DNA of 64,000 nt, from positions 1 to 64,000 of the forward strand of contig JALIGW010000016.1 in NCBI GenBank assembly GCA_023053685.1. Reading direction: 5' to 3'. The stretch comes from Diadophis punctatus similis. Taxonomy: Eukaryota; Chordata; Lepidosauria; Squamata; Dipsadidae. The translations under genes were made by a program, and so were the position numbers. The notes beneath the pieces were generated by a model, which was given only the letters and a program-made list of their open reading frames with translations, was not told where the DNA came from and made no database searches. Positions 47,118 through 58,154 of the stretch are shown here, one piece after another. Numbering within the stretch: position 1 is the stretch's first letter; each line of letters starts with the position of its first letter.

Positions 47118-49190
47118 AAATCAATACTTTCTAAGCACTTTTTCTTTCTTTTTCTTTGCAACTCTTAAGAAGCCTCTTTATGTACAGTATAGCAGAGTAA
47201 TCTCTGTCCCATCAAATAAAGTGAAGGAAGATGCCTCTAGGGAGATGACCCTTAGTTTTCTTAGCAGATAAATCTTTCAAGGTGTTAATTTGAATGTGTA
47301 AAGCTTAATTTTTTCCTCTCTGGCTCTTTTTGAATGATAAATGAATTGCAAATGTCAACTACATTTTAGCCTAAGATTTTGGGTAAATCTAGTCTGTACA
47401 GTCTAGGCTTTAGTTTATTCTTTGTATTTATAAAATTTGGTTGAGTAAAGCATGATTAATTTTACCCTGAATTACTATGTTTATAAGTGTAGCCTCTGTT
47501 TGTCATAGTCAACTAAACGAGAGAACTCTGGTAATTAATTATTGATTAGATTAACATGCTCTAAACTGGGATTTAAAAATTAAATAATCACATTTGACTG
47601 GATACATATAGCACAGGCAAAAACTGTGGCTGACCAATCACAATTGCTGAGTTCATACAATATTCTAAGATACAAATTTATTATATTGTAATTTAGTATG
47701 ACATGTGAATCCAATTACTCTGTAGCTGTTTAAATAATTCAGTGTTTATTTAACTGGGTTTGCTGAACAAACTACATTGAATTTATATAATACAAATACA
47801 AACAAGCAAGCCACATTAAGGTTAGTATGCTCTACAAGTTTAGTTTTTAGTTTATAGCCTAACATACATATTTATGAAAGTATGAGACTGGTTCACATTA
47901 TGGATTGTCAAATTATTAAAGTGGATTGTTACCTTGATTTATAAATATCAGTAGAGATCATTTTTTCCTCAGGCCAAAGATGAAATGATCATCTGCTCAT
48001 GTTTTAAGCTAAACAACAAAAGCATCTTTCAAAAGATCTCTCTGTTTAATTTATAAAACTGGAAAATTTTGGAAAGGTTATGGATAACATTACGGATTCC
48101 TTGTGTTTATGGAAACTCAGTTCCGTTTAAGCCTCACCTGTAAGATTCTTTTCTGAATAGCAAAAAGTGTTGATAAAAGGAGTGCAGTAATGGAAATTTG
48201 AGTCACATTATAAAATCCCATCCTTTAAAAAACCTAATAGTAAATATCACAGATTTCAGTGCAATAAAATTCCAGCTAAATATGATTTGAATTCCAGAAT
48301 TAATGCTTTGAAAATGAGTTGGATTACAATGATAGAAATACAGGGCAGTTCCTTTCGGAATGTCTTTGTAACTGACTTTAAGGTATGTACAAGAAGAAAA
48401 GTAAAATAGATGAAAGACAACCAGATTCCCAAATATTCAAAAAACATTTCCTGAATACTATAGCTGTATGTTTGTGATAGAATGGAGTGGGAGACAGGTA
48501 CCTTTCCCAAAGTATATTTCATTTCTCCTTTACTCCTGTAGAAAAGCTTTTGGACCAGATGCAAGTCAGAGAAAAGAGGGAGTAAAGAAGAGATGTCATT
48601 GGGAAAGTAAAATTAAAAATTCAGCAAAGAGGAGATTTTGGTTTTATTCCGGTTTATTATCCCTTTTTTCATCAAAAGCTATTCAGTCTGCTAACTAATA
48701 GACAAAAGCTAATTCTTCAAGGAATTATAATTAGGTTGGTTTTTTCGAATGCTAAATGAAAGAAATAGGAATCCAAAATAATTTTTGTTATAGTTTGTTC
48801 CCACCACCACACTTTGAAATCAAAAGAACATATAACCTAACCTTGGTTTATCTGATTCTGTAAATTCAGCAGATGTTTTGTATATAGTGTCTAGGAGAAA
48901 ACATGAAAACTTGTCATACAGTCATTAGCTGATTAGTTAGGGGGAAAAAAACTCCTTGGGAACCACTTCAAAGACCATTGGTCATGATTGGCCTTTACTT
49001 CAAGTATTATTGCCATCCCTACTAACTATGCATTTTAATTAATTCTGGTGACAAAAATCATTTGATACCATTTGCTTCCAATATTTTTCCCAAATATGCT
49101 TCTAAGATATTCATTCATTCATTCATTTACTCACTGTGTATTCTTTTGAATGCCTCTGTATGTTCATTCATATCTATTTACTGAATACTG
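47118..49190. other. Single-copy-looking AT-rich region
   Basis: About 2 kb with no named repeat. A 102-codon minus frame (48256-48564) is hydrophobic in its middle but resembles nothing I know. Confidence 0.35.
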
Positions 49191-49194
49191 ATGA

Positions 49195-49560
49195 GATATT
49201 TAGATAATATTTCACCCAGTGGAAGAGTACTGGGCCTAAGACAGAAAATTGAGGTATTCCACTGCATACTTCTCTCCATATAGGTGTAGTTCCATTTTAA
49301 AAACTGTTGGCTTCTGGTTATAACTTTGCTAGCCTCTAGATGTTCATAGTTTCATTGCTTGCTCATCTTTTCCAGGATCTTCCCAGGAATTGATCTCAGG
49401 CTGATTATTCCTGCAGCTATTTTTTCCCCTTTTTTGAAGATGGGAACCACATCAGCTATTTTCCAGTCCTCTGGTAGTTCCCCGGTGCTCCAGGATCTTT
49501 GAAAGATATGGTTCAGTGGTTCTGAGATCACGTCTGCCAGCCCCTTCAGAACTTATATAT
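49195..49560 (-). mobile_element. CR1 reverse-transcriptase relic
   Basis: The minus translation gives LPEDWKIADVVPIFKKGKK, then after frame breaks IPGKILEKM-like text, and MQWNTSIFCLRPST near the other end. These match PEDWKKANVVPIFKKG, SVPGKILEK and GVPQGSVLGP of CR1-group elements. Many stops. It is a different segment from the C-terminal CR1 pieces elsewhere. Confidence 0.65.
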
Positions 49561-49620
49561 TCCTATAAAAGTTGTTAAAGAATACTGATTCTGTCCTTGT
49601 GCATAGGAATATAAAATTGT

Positions 49621-49727
49621 GTGCTTACTTCAGCAGCAAATATACTAAAATTGGAATGATACAGAGAAGATTAGCATGGCCCTTGCTCAAGGATAACATG
49701 CAAATTCATGAAGCATTCCATATTTTT
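49621..49727 (+). pseudogene. RNU6: U6 snRNA pseudogene, full length
   Basis: All 107 positions of U6 are present with no indels, including GATACAGAGAAGATTAGCAT (the ACAGAGA box and the AGC triad region) and a terminal T run. I count about 11 substitutions relative to vertebrate U6, most at former CpG sites (for example GAACGATACA to GAATGATACA, AATTCGTGAA to AATTCATGAA). I see no proximal sequence element or TATA box at the expected upstream spacing. 'aatataaaa' occurs on both sides, a possible retroposition duplication. It is almost certainly not functional. Confidence 0.93.
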
Positions 49728-50330
49728 TAATATAAAAATACATGAAATTGGATTGATAATCTAAACAACAATAGTTTTGTAAAATATCCCATCCTTTTAT
49801 GCACATGGATTCATCAGCATGCCTATTTGGACGTCTTACTGAAATAATTGGATGACATACGGTGACTTTCGATTGTAAATATTCTTCTTAATTCACATGA
49901 TCTTCTAATAAATGGACTGTCGGAAATGTGGCTAACATTTACTTCCATAGAGGTGTATGGTACATACTTGCTCAGTAAGTATCAGGGGATGAGAATTGTG
50001 TTAATTTATGATACCCAAAAATCAGGACTCTGATAGCACTTGTTCAGATTAAGAAATTTTATTAGCTTTTGCCTCCTGATGTTATGTCTCCTGATGTTTT
50101 TCCTACAAGATAAGTCTCCAAACTTAAATGCAAAATATTTGCTGTTTTAGAAGCAAATTTATCTGAAAGATAAATAACTTTGGGATAATCAACTGAAATG
50201 TTTTATAATAAGGAAACATTACTGGGATATCAGCAGCTCTATTTGATAGGACAGCATGCTGTCAGTGAAAATTGGATAAAAGAGTACATTATAATTAAAA
50301 CACAAGGAGTTAAGCATTACAGATTCATCA
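49728..50330. other. No recognised feature
   Basis: AT-rich, nothing supported. Confidence 0.35.
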
Positions 50331-50830
50331 TATGAGTTAGGTCTTTACATAATATGTCCAAAATATGATAATTTGAGCCTAATCATTTGTGCCTCAAGTG
50401 AGAGCTCTGAATTGATTCACTCTAGGATGCATTTGTTTGTTTTCTTGGCAATCCCTGATATTCTCAGGAGTCTTTTCCAAAGATCACCAAAATTCAAAAG
50501 CATGAATATTCTTTCTATCCTATTTCTTCACAGTTCAACTTTTGCATCCGTAGAGTATCAAGGGAAAAGGATTACCTACAAATTCTGATCTTTATACTGT
50601 ATGTATAGACACATCCCAGCTCCTGAATATCTTCATCACTACTCTACCAAGTGCTAATTTTTGGTATATTTTTTGACTGCTGCTTTTTTTTAACCTTTGA
50701 TAGTCTTAAAAGGCATAAGCTATCCACCACTTCTATGTTGTTATTGTATATTCTAAGGCTGGCTACTGTTACATGTTGTCATTACTACATGTTATATTTA
50801 ATCTTAATAGAGTTTCAAAGATAATAGGTC
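50331..50830 (-). mobile_element. Bov-B (RTE) LINE fragment
   Basis: The same reversed landmarks occur as in the copy at 15296: 'aatatgataatttgagccta', 'ctcaggagtcttttccaaag', 'aaaattcaaaagcatgaata', 'cacagttcaacttttgcatc'. It is shorter and more decayed. Confidence 0.75.
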
Positions 50831-51358
50831 ATAGTAAATAAATAGATCAAAAAAAGTGAGGGAGATCAAGTTATAGTGTACTAGTTCTTAGAGGATGAGA
50901 AGAGACAATGCTGTTTTCTGAGGGGAAAAAAGTCAAAATTGTTTTGAAGGGAACATATCAAGGTAAGAACCCAGGAGTAGCCTGACTCATTTTTTTTTTA
51001 ACTTGGAACAAAAGTAACAAATGCTATTTCTTCCCAAACTAACATGCTTTATAATCAGGATCTAGCAAAAACAAAACCAAGAACCTGATTCCTTCCCTGG
51101 TAACCATTTGTTACCTTTTCATGATGCTTAAAATCAACTATCTGGAAAAGTCATCTCATTTTGCCTTTGATAAGGCCAACCTGCAAGTATCCATCTTTCC
51201 TCCACAATGTCTTATGTTCAGACTAGATTCTGGCATAGCCAGGTGGAAGAAGAACTGTATTTGGTTGTATTTGTTAATACAAATTAAAGACCTTTAATTT
51301 GTATTAAAGTGTTTTTTGTGTTAATACATTATTGTGTATAATAATACAATTATTGTGG
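50831..51358. other. No recognised feature
   Basis: AT-rich. A small inverted pair 'gttaatacaaattaaag' and 'ctttaatttgtattaa' lies near 51,272-51,308. Confidence 0.4.
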
Positions 51359-51532
51359 TAATATAATATAATATAATATAATATAATATAATATAATATA
51401 ATATAATATAATATAATATAATATAATATAATATAATATAATATTATATTATATTATATTATATTATATTATATTATATTATATTATATTATATTATATT
51501 ATATTATATTATATTATATTATATTATAATAA
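51359..51532. repeat. Pentamer palindrome (TAATA)n/(TATTA)n
   Basis: About 17 TAATA-type units (51359-51442) are followed directly by about 17 units of their reverse complement (51443-51530). The whole block is therefore one inverted repeat of about 170 bp with no spacer. Confidence 0.97.
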
Positions 51533-51572
51533 TGATTGTGTTAATACAAATTAAAGAATTTGTTAATACAAG

Positions 51573-51839
51573 TTAAAGAACTGTATTTGGACAACCATTT
51601 GTCTGAAGTAGTCTAGGGTTTCCTGCCTAATAGCAATAGCAATAGCACTTAGACTTATATATCGCTTCATAGTGCTTTACAGCCCTCTCTAAGTGGTTTA
51701 CAGACTCAGCATATTGTCCCCAACAATCTGGGTCCTCATTTTACCAACCTCAGAAGGATGGAAGGCTGAGTCAATTTGAACAGCTGAACTGCCGAACTAG
51801 TGGGAGTTGGACAAGAAGACCTCCAAGGTCCCTTCCAAC
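51573..51839 (+). mobile_element. CR1 3' end, split by a SINE
   Basis: 'gacaaccatttgtctgaagt' and 'ggtttcctgcctaa' (to 51631) continue after the SINE as 'gggagttggacaagaagacc' and 'tccaaggtcccttccaactc' (51806-51839). This is the same 3' terminus as at 4418. The tail here is (GTT)n. Confidence 0.85.
51632..51805 (-). mobile_element. Sauria-type SINE, 5'-truncated, inside CR1
   Basis: The reversed tail 'aatagcaatagcaatagcac' begins the element; the body 'gtcctcattttaccaacctc' follows; it stops at 'gaactgccgaactag', before the tRNA-like head. The SINE is younger than the CR1 that it splits. Confidence 0.85.
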
Positions 51840-51841
51840 TC

Positions 51842-51890
<49 letters not shown>
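51840..51890. repeat. (GTT)n CR1 tail
   Basis: About 16 GTT units directly after the CR1 terminus. Confidence 0.97.
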
Positions 51891-52560
51891 CCTTCTTTAT
51901 TCTATTATTTCTTGGATAATAGAGTGAAGAACAGACTATAGGTTAGTCGAAGACCGATATTAAGTTCTTCTTGACCTTTGTCAGTCTACTCTTTGGAAAA
52001 AGACTTGACTTATAATTACATGCTACCAAATCTGCAGCAGCTCTTGACAAATATGAACTTCCCAATGAATGATTGGCAAGATATAAATAAGATGTAAAGG
52101 TAAACATTTACATTTTAGTACATTATTTTAGTAACTATAGATATACATGTATATATATTCATAAAGCTATAACAACACAATTAAATTTTTTAAAAATGTT
52201 ATTAACATATCACGTAAAAAGTAAGGGCATTTAAAAAAATTTAATCTAATGAATTTGAATATATCTCTTAGTTCTCAAATTCCTGCTCCTGAGTCTATAG
52301 AAGTCTCTGCTGGTTTCCAATGAGTCTAATGAAAAGGTTTCTTGGATCTTAACAATGGAAGAAAGATGGGAATAGAAAGATGGGGATGGTGTAATAAAGT
52401 AAATATGTGTTGCTCTTGTGTCCATGTAAATTTACTGGCAATCTTCAAAATAAAAAGACAGGTACAATTGTGTTATCAAACATTTCATTCAATATTGTTT
52501 CTCTGAAATGTGCTGTTTAGAATACATAAGTATTCAGAAGAAAACTACATTGCTGAATTA
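51891..52560. other. No recognised feature
   Basis: AT-rich, nothing supported. Confidence 0.35.
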
Positions 52561-52564
52561 TTTG

Positions 52565-53200
52565 TATTTGTTTTATTTGTCAAGCATATATGATTATAAG
52601 CAAAGTTTAAACAGTAAAACATGATTGAATATGTATGTAATATTACAAGCATGAATAAGAGTAAAAGAGGTATGAATATATGGGTACATTAGGACAGGAA
52701 CGGTAGGCACTATTGTGCGCTTATGCACGCCCCTTACCGACCTCTTAGAAATGGGGTGAGGTCGATGGTAGATAATCTGAGGTTGAAGTTTTTGGGGTTT
52801 GGGGAAGAAACTACTGAGTCAGGTAAAGTGTTCCAGGCATTGACAACTCTGTTGTTGAAGTCAAATTTTTTGCAATCAAGTTTGGAGCGGTTTACATTAA
52901 GTTTGTATCTATTGTGAGCTCGAGTATTATTGCAGTTGAAGCTGAAGTAGTCGTTAACAGGTAGGACATTGTGGCAGATAATTTTGTGAGCTACACTTAG
53001 GTCAGAACGAAGGTGGCGTAGTTCTAAATTTTCAAGTCCCAAAATTCCAAGTCTGGTTTCATAAGGTATTCTGTTGTGAACAGAGGAATGTAATACTCTT
53101 CTTGTGAAATATCTTTCTACTACTCCACAGAGATACCAAGGTTTTTATACCCTATTGTTCTGAGGATGTTTTTGTACCAGGTATTAATTCTGATGTTGCA
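52565..53200 (-). mobile_element. Second LINE type (CR1/L2-group), 5'-truncated
   Basis: A 102-codon minus frame (52734-53042) reads LENLELRHLRSDLSVAHKII, then NRYKLNVNRSKLDCKKFDFN, then VNAWNTLPDSVVSSPNPKNF. It is a clear sister of the copy at 19495. The upstream RVLHSS-like text lies at about 53,085. The reversed 3' end 'ttttatttgtcaagcatata' is at 52,571. Confidence 0.8.
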
Positions 53201-53999
53201 AGGAGCAATAGGTGGTCCATATTGTAGCTTATCCACTTGGATTTTAAAAAATCCTTCCTACCTTATTTTTTCCCCATTCAGATATTTATTTCTTCTTTCT
53301 ATATGCATACATGCATCTTTATTAAAATAGCATAACAGAGAAATAAATTGTGTGTAATGGAATATAAATCCATTATGCTCAGAAAAAAGGAAGGTCATAT
53401 GAAGCTCAAGATAGTAACAGTCAAGGTCAAAAAAGAACATTGTGTGATAGCATCACATTAATTCACATAAAGGGATAGGATTAATATTTATCTCTCAATC
53501 CTTCAGAAACTCATTATTAAATATATTTTCCAGGATTCATTATATGTCCCACTGCCTCTCCTTTGACCCCATGCCATTTAATCTTCAAGGTGGCAAAGTT
53601 TAACAAGAAATTAAAGACAAAAGTAGCATTTGTGTGAACATTTTAGATGGTCAGTTTTGAAGCTCCATTCAAAACTTTGAAGTTACAATCTGAGATCCAA
53701 GTCTGGATGAATGGTTTCCCCATATTACTTAACCGCAGTAATTTAAATCTTGGACTTCTAATTCCATGGTGTCCCAGAATGAAGAGGGCAATATTGCAGT
53801 AGAGATTGGTGGTCAGATGGTGAATTCTGGAGAACTTGTACACCAGACCCCTGCTTCTCATGAGTAGACTGCGGGAACTGAGGTTTTTATATTGAGCCAA
53901 GTGGCTGGGAATTGAAGAATGACTTAATGCAGTGGCCCATATTGACACAATGTTTACCAAGCATGGTTTCTTATTAGTTTTAGAAATGGCTTCTTAACT
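53201..53999. other. Unassigned; 105-codon minus frame
   Basis: A minus frame at 53643-53960 is open for 105 codons. I recognise no motif and see no promoter or splice context. It could be part of an unknown retroelement. Confidence 0.3.
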
Positions 54000-55440
54000 T
54001 CATTTAGCTATTAGGAACCATTGTAACAGCAGGTTTCAAAACACTGGGTGAGTATCTTCAATCCTTAGTGAAAAACAGGTTCAAATACCAATGTAAGGAT
54101 TTAAGAAAAAAATTATGGAATAATCAGCAAAAGTATAAATAAAAGTAATAAAGGTGGGATTAAAAAATCTAAAATAAAAATGTGATTATAAATTGATTTT
54201 GATAAGTTACCAAGAGATGAAGGGTCCAGATGATCCTTGAAATACAGTAAGATTTTAAAGCTAATTCCAAAAATCCTTTCTGTGGGAAAATGCTATTGTT
54301 TTGAACAATAGGAAAGGATGGAATTTTGAAGACTGGACACTACAGGGAACCAGAAGAAACTAAAATTTACAATTAAAGGAGAAAAACATTGAAAATTTTA
54401 TTGGCTAAAAAAGAATGGAGCAAAATACTTTGATCCTGAAGTTTTGAAGGATATTTATGAACAATAGACCTAGAAGTTAATTTTAAAACTATCTGGCATT
54501 ATAGACAACATGTGTTTCAAAATGTTATGAGAAAGAAACTTTCTACAAAAGAGTGAAGGTGACTTGAAACCAGATTTAAAAATGACAGGCTAAAGAATGA
54601 TATGGAAAAAGATGCTACACTGGAGTTACAAATGAAACTGGCTCTTAATAATTAAAAGAGATACACAAATAACAAACCAAGAGAGTAACCTCAATCATTT
54701 TCCAAAATTGGATCAACAAAAGAGGCTTGTTGAAATTTTGAAGGATTTTCTGAGAATGAACAAAGATAACATTGAAAAGAAATCAATTAGAAGAATAGCC
54801 GAGGTGGCGCAACGGTTAGGGTGGGGTACTGCAGGCCACTTTAGCTGACTGTGATCCGCAGGTCAGCAGTTCAAATCTCACCGGCTCAAAGCTGACTCAG
54901 CCTTCCATCTTTCCGAGGTAGGTAAAATGAGGACTCAGATCGTTAGGGGCAATATAAATATACATTGCTTACTGGTGTAAACCGCTTAGAGAGTGCTTGC
55001 ACTGTGAAGCGGTATATAAATGTCACTAATAAATAATTTATTCAAAGTGTTTGAAGGGATTAAACATCAAGATTGTTAAAAATAAAGAAATATAAAGTTA
55101 GTTTATATTTGATCAAGATTAAAATAGATATGTTGTTATCGCTGATAATCCTTAATGGACTAACCTGGACTAAATGATGTTTCAAAGATTTGTTTATAGA
55201 TAAGAGATGATATATGGCAAGAAGAGATCTTGTTTTGCTGTATTTTAAGAGAAGTTAATAAGTTACTAAAATTATTTATTTATAAGGAGTCATTTCTTCA
55301 TATAGTTCTTTTCTTTTTCTTTAATATATTATTTTTCTTATTTTTCTGTGTTTTTATCCTATTTTTTTATTCTGTTCTGTGTTTTTCTTTTTATTCCTTT
55401 TATGTTTGTTTGCCTTATTATTTTAATGTTTAAAGTACTA
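54000..55440 (+). mobile_element. Possible L1-like relic, split by a SINE
   Basis: An A-rich plus strand includes coding-like text KRLVEILKDFLRMNKDNIEK just before the SINE. A T-rich 3' part (about 55,300-55,400) resembles the 3' region of the L1-like element at 45028. No intact frame or poly(A) terminus. A weak call. Confidence 0.35.
54797..55035 (+). mobile_element. Sauria-type SINE, near full length
   Basis: Head 'gccgaggtggcgcaacggtt' (A-box region), 'cagttcaaatctcaccggct' (B-box region), body 'ggtaaaatgaggactcagat', end 'gtgaagcggtatataaatgt'. The tail has changed to an AATAAATA-like text in place of 'ctattgctatt'. Confidence 0.85.
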
Positions 55441-55794
55441 TAAAAATAATATTACTTTAAATGTTAAGGCTGGAAAATCTTTAATTTTGTTATTCCATAC
55501 ATATATTTTCTATGACCAAATCAAACTCTACAAAGGAAGTGAAAGAATGTTAAATGGTTTTGATATGATTTCTTGCATAAAGGTGGGAAATTTTCCCAAG
55601 ATGTTGTCCTGATTTAGCGTTCCAAGTCAAAGTGTCCATCCAAAAAGCTCTTTTTTTCCCAAGTCAGATCAATCAGTGAATCAGTGAGTTGGTTATGATC
55701 TTTAAAGTCCCACAGGGCATGAGTCAGTTACCTACAGAACCATCCCATCCAGTCAGGCAAGGAAAATATTCTGCAGACCATGTCAGTTAAGGAA
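55441..55794. other. No recognised feature
   Basis: Mixed sequence, nothing supported. Confidence 0.35.
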
Positions 55795-56130
55795 TTCTAA
55801 TTGGCATGGTTCAGGAAGAAAGCCTCACCTTCTGGAACACTGGTGAGGCGGGCCTTCACTCTCCTGACCTTTTTCAAACATTTGAAAGCATGGCTTTGTT
55901 GTCTGGTTTGGGACCCACAGAGGAGCACACAACCATGGGTCTGGTTAGCGCCCTGAAAGCCTCCCTTTGCCTTTTAATTAACTTTTAATTTTGAATTTTA
56001 ATCATCCTTGCCTTTTTTATATACTTTTTTATGATTCAACATTTTATTTACACACCACTCAGAGGCCCTCTGCGAAGGAGATAGGCGGTTTCAAAATTTG
56101 ATAAATAAATTAAAAATAAATTAAAAATTG
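55795..56130 (+). mobile_element. Old L2-like LINE 3' region
   Basis: 'accttctggaacactggtga' and 'aacatttgaaagcatggctt' parallel the ALWN and FRKAVKTW coding positions. The 3' end reads 'agataggcggtttcaaaatt' plus AAAT units. Decayed. Confidence 0.6.
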
Positions 56131-56483
56131 AGTTGCTTGAGGAAAGGCTGGACTTAAATACAACAAATCGAAAATATATATTATGCTAGTAGCAGCAGTG
56201 AGGGGGAGTTAGGTAAAAAGACAGTTATTTCCTAAATGGTATTCTTACCATCTCACAAATAAACATTTTTGCACTGCTCTGTTCTGAGTAGAACAACCTA
56301 TGATTGTGGGTGCTGGGAGATGCAGACAGGAAAAAAAATGATGTCTTAAAGCCATTTCTTCTTTAAGGACAACTGTTCCAGGATTTTGCTAATAAATTGA
56401 CTGCAAATAGTACATGCATTCAAAATGGATATATGGATTGCAGCTTGAAGGCATCACTGGCATAATATCATATCATATATCAT

Positions 56484-56492
56484 GGTGTGTGT

Positions 56493-56559
<67 letters not shown>
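56484..56559. repeat. (TG)n microsatellite
   Basis: About 36 TG units, with one GGG interruption near the start. Confidence 0.98.
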
Positions 56560-57126
56560 GAAATTTGAGCAGTATTGCCAGATCTTTAAAGAATTGGGAC
56601 TTGCCTATTTTCTTGTTGGCCACTTGCATATAAGGAAGATGTATGAGCCATGAGAAGAGCAGTGAACCATATATGATATAGAAAACATAAATCAATGTTC
56701 CTTGTATTGCTTCTTTGCAATTTTTATAGCATCTGAGACAGAGAATCCCAAAAAATCCCACATCAGCTTAAAGGGTACTGTACTGATGTTACTGTACTAT
56801 CATTGCATATAGATCATCTAGTATAATGTAGTTTATACATACTATATATTATATACATAATAAAATACTCAGCTTGTTTTTTTGCTCTCCATCCAAAACA
56901 AATGTCAAAAATATGAAGCAATGCATACTTTCATCATCTTAACCATCATTCCTTTTTAAATTCAGTCATCTTAGATATTACTGGATCTATTTTGGGTATA
57001 ATAGGAAGGGCCACTACTACACCTAGTTAGCCCTCAGCCAAATCAGAAATAGATTAAGCTCCTAAGAATGTAAATTCAAAAATCGTTATGTTAATTATAG
57101 GTAAGTTGAACATTAATATCCAACAT
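56560..57126. other. No recognised feature
   Basis: AT-rich, nothing supported. Confidence 0.35.
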
Positions 57127-57573
57127 CAAGGTGTTGGTCATTACCTTTAAAGCCCTACATGGCTTAGGACCAGGTTATCTTCGAGACCGCCTTCTGCCAC
57201 ACAGCTCCCAGCGACTGGTGAGATCCCACAGAGTTGGTCTCCTCCAGGTCCCATCAGCTAAACAGTGCCGGCTGGCGGGCCCGCAGGGGAGGGCCTTCTC
57301 TGTGGCTGCCCCAGCTCTCTGGAACCAGCTACCTCCAGAGATCCGGACTGCCCCCACCCTATTGGCCTTCCGGAAAGCAGTTAAGACCTGGCTTTTCCGA
57401 CAGGCCTGGGGCTGTTGATCTCGCAGCTGTAATCAGCGAGATCCGGCCATGAAAGGATATGCATGGGTTTTTAAATTGTTTTAATTGTTTTAATGTTTAA
57501 TTATGTTTTTAATATTTATTGTGTTGTTAAGCCGCCCAGAGTCCTTTGGGAGTTGGGCGGCATACAAATTTAA
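57127..57573 (+). mobile_element. 5'-truncated L2-like LINE
   Basis: The open frame 57131-57418 codes for LVITFKALHGLGPGYLRDRL, RSHRVGLLQVPSAKQC, GRAFSVAAPALWNQLPPEIR and FRKAVKTWLFRQAWGC. The 3' UTR ends 'gccgcccagagtcctttggg' and 'agttgggcggcatacaaatt'. It closely matches the copy at 14651 and is undamaged, so probably young. Confidence 0.88.
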
Positions 57574-57612
57574 TAAAACTAAACTAAACTAAACTAAACT
57601 AAACTAAACTAA
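57574..57612. repeat. (AAACT)n LINE tail
   Basis: Seven AAACT units follow the LINE terminus. Confidence 0.95.
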
Positions 57613-57850
57613 TCTTAATTGCAGTGGGAAATTTGCCATGAAGTATTTTGTCCGGTGTACACTGTGCCTTATTCGTGCAGCCAGGTTTAGTGTCATGCTG
57701 GGGGACAATTGGCCTTGAGTAATAGTAGTAATTGTTGTTTCCAAACCTAAAATAAGCATGCTCTCAGTATGACCTATAGTAAACATACTTTCTTGAGTAT
57801 GTTTCTTGAGTCTTGATTACTTTCTCTGAAAGTCAGAGGATGGTCCACTC

Positions 57851-58146
57851 CAGTAGTGGGTTCCTACCGGTGTGCTTTCCGCCTTTCTTCGCCGCCGAGC
57901 CGAAGACGCTGGCGGCGTTTGCGGCGGGGGCTTCCCCCGCCCGCTTTCCCGGGACGCCGGGATGCCGCCATTTGCATTCTTCTGCACTCTGCGCAATCGC
58001 TTGCGCAGAGTGCAGAAGAATGCAAATGGCGGCATCCCGGCGTCCCGGGAAAGCGGGCGGGGGAAGCCCCCGCCGCAAACGCCGCCAGCGTCTTCGGCTC
58101 GGCGGCGAAGAAAGGCGGAGAGCGCACCGGTAGGAACCCACTACTG
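57851..58146. mobile_element. hAT-like perfect hairpin element, 296 bp
   Basis: The whole element is one inverted repeat: two arms of about 146 bp around a 4-base centre (about 57997-58000). The arms differ at only two pairs that I can find (57873/58124 and 57877/58120), both T opposite G. Ends are CAGTAGTGGGTTCCTACCGG and its inverse, flanked by identical octamers gtccactc (57843-57850 and 58147-58154). It is GC-rich and keeps many CpGs. Mirror-image frames of 102-112 codons on both strands are a consequence of the palindrome. Confidence 0.93.
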
Positions 58147-58154
58147 GTCCACTC

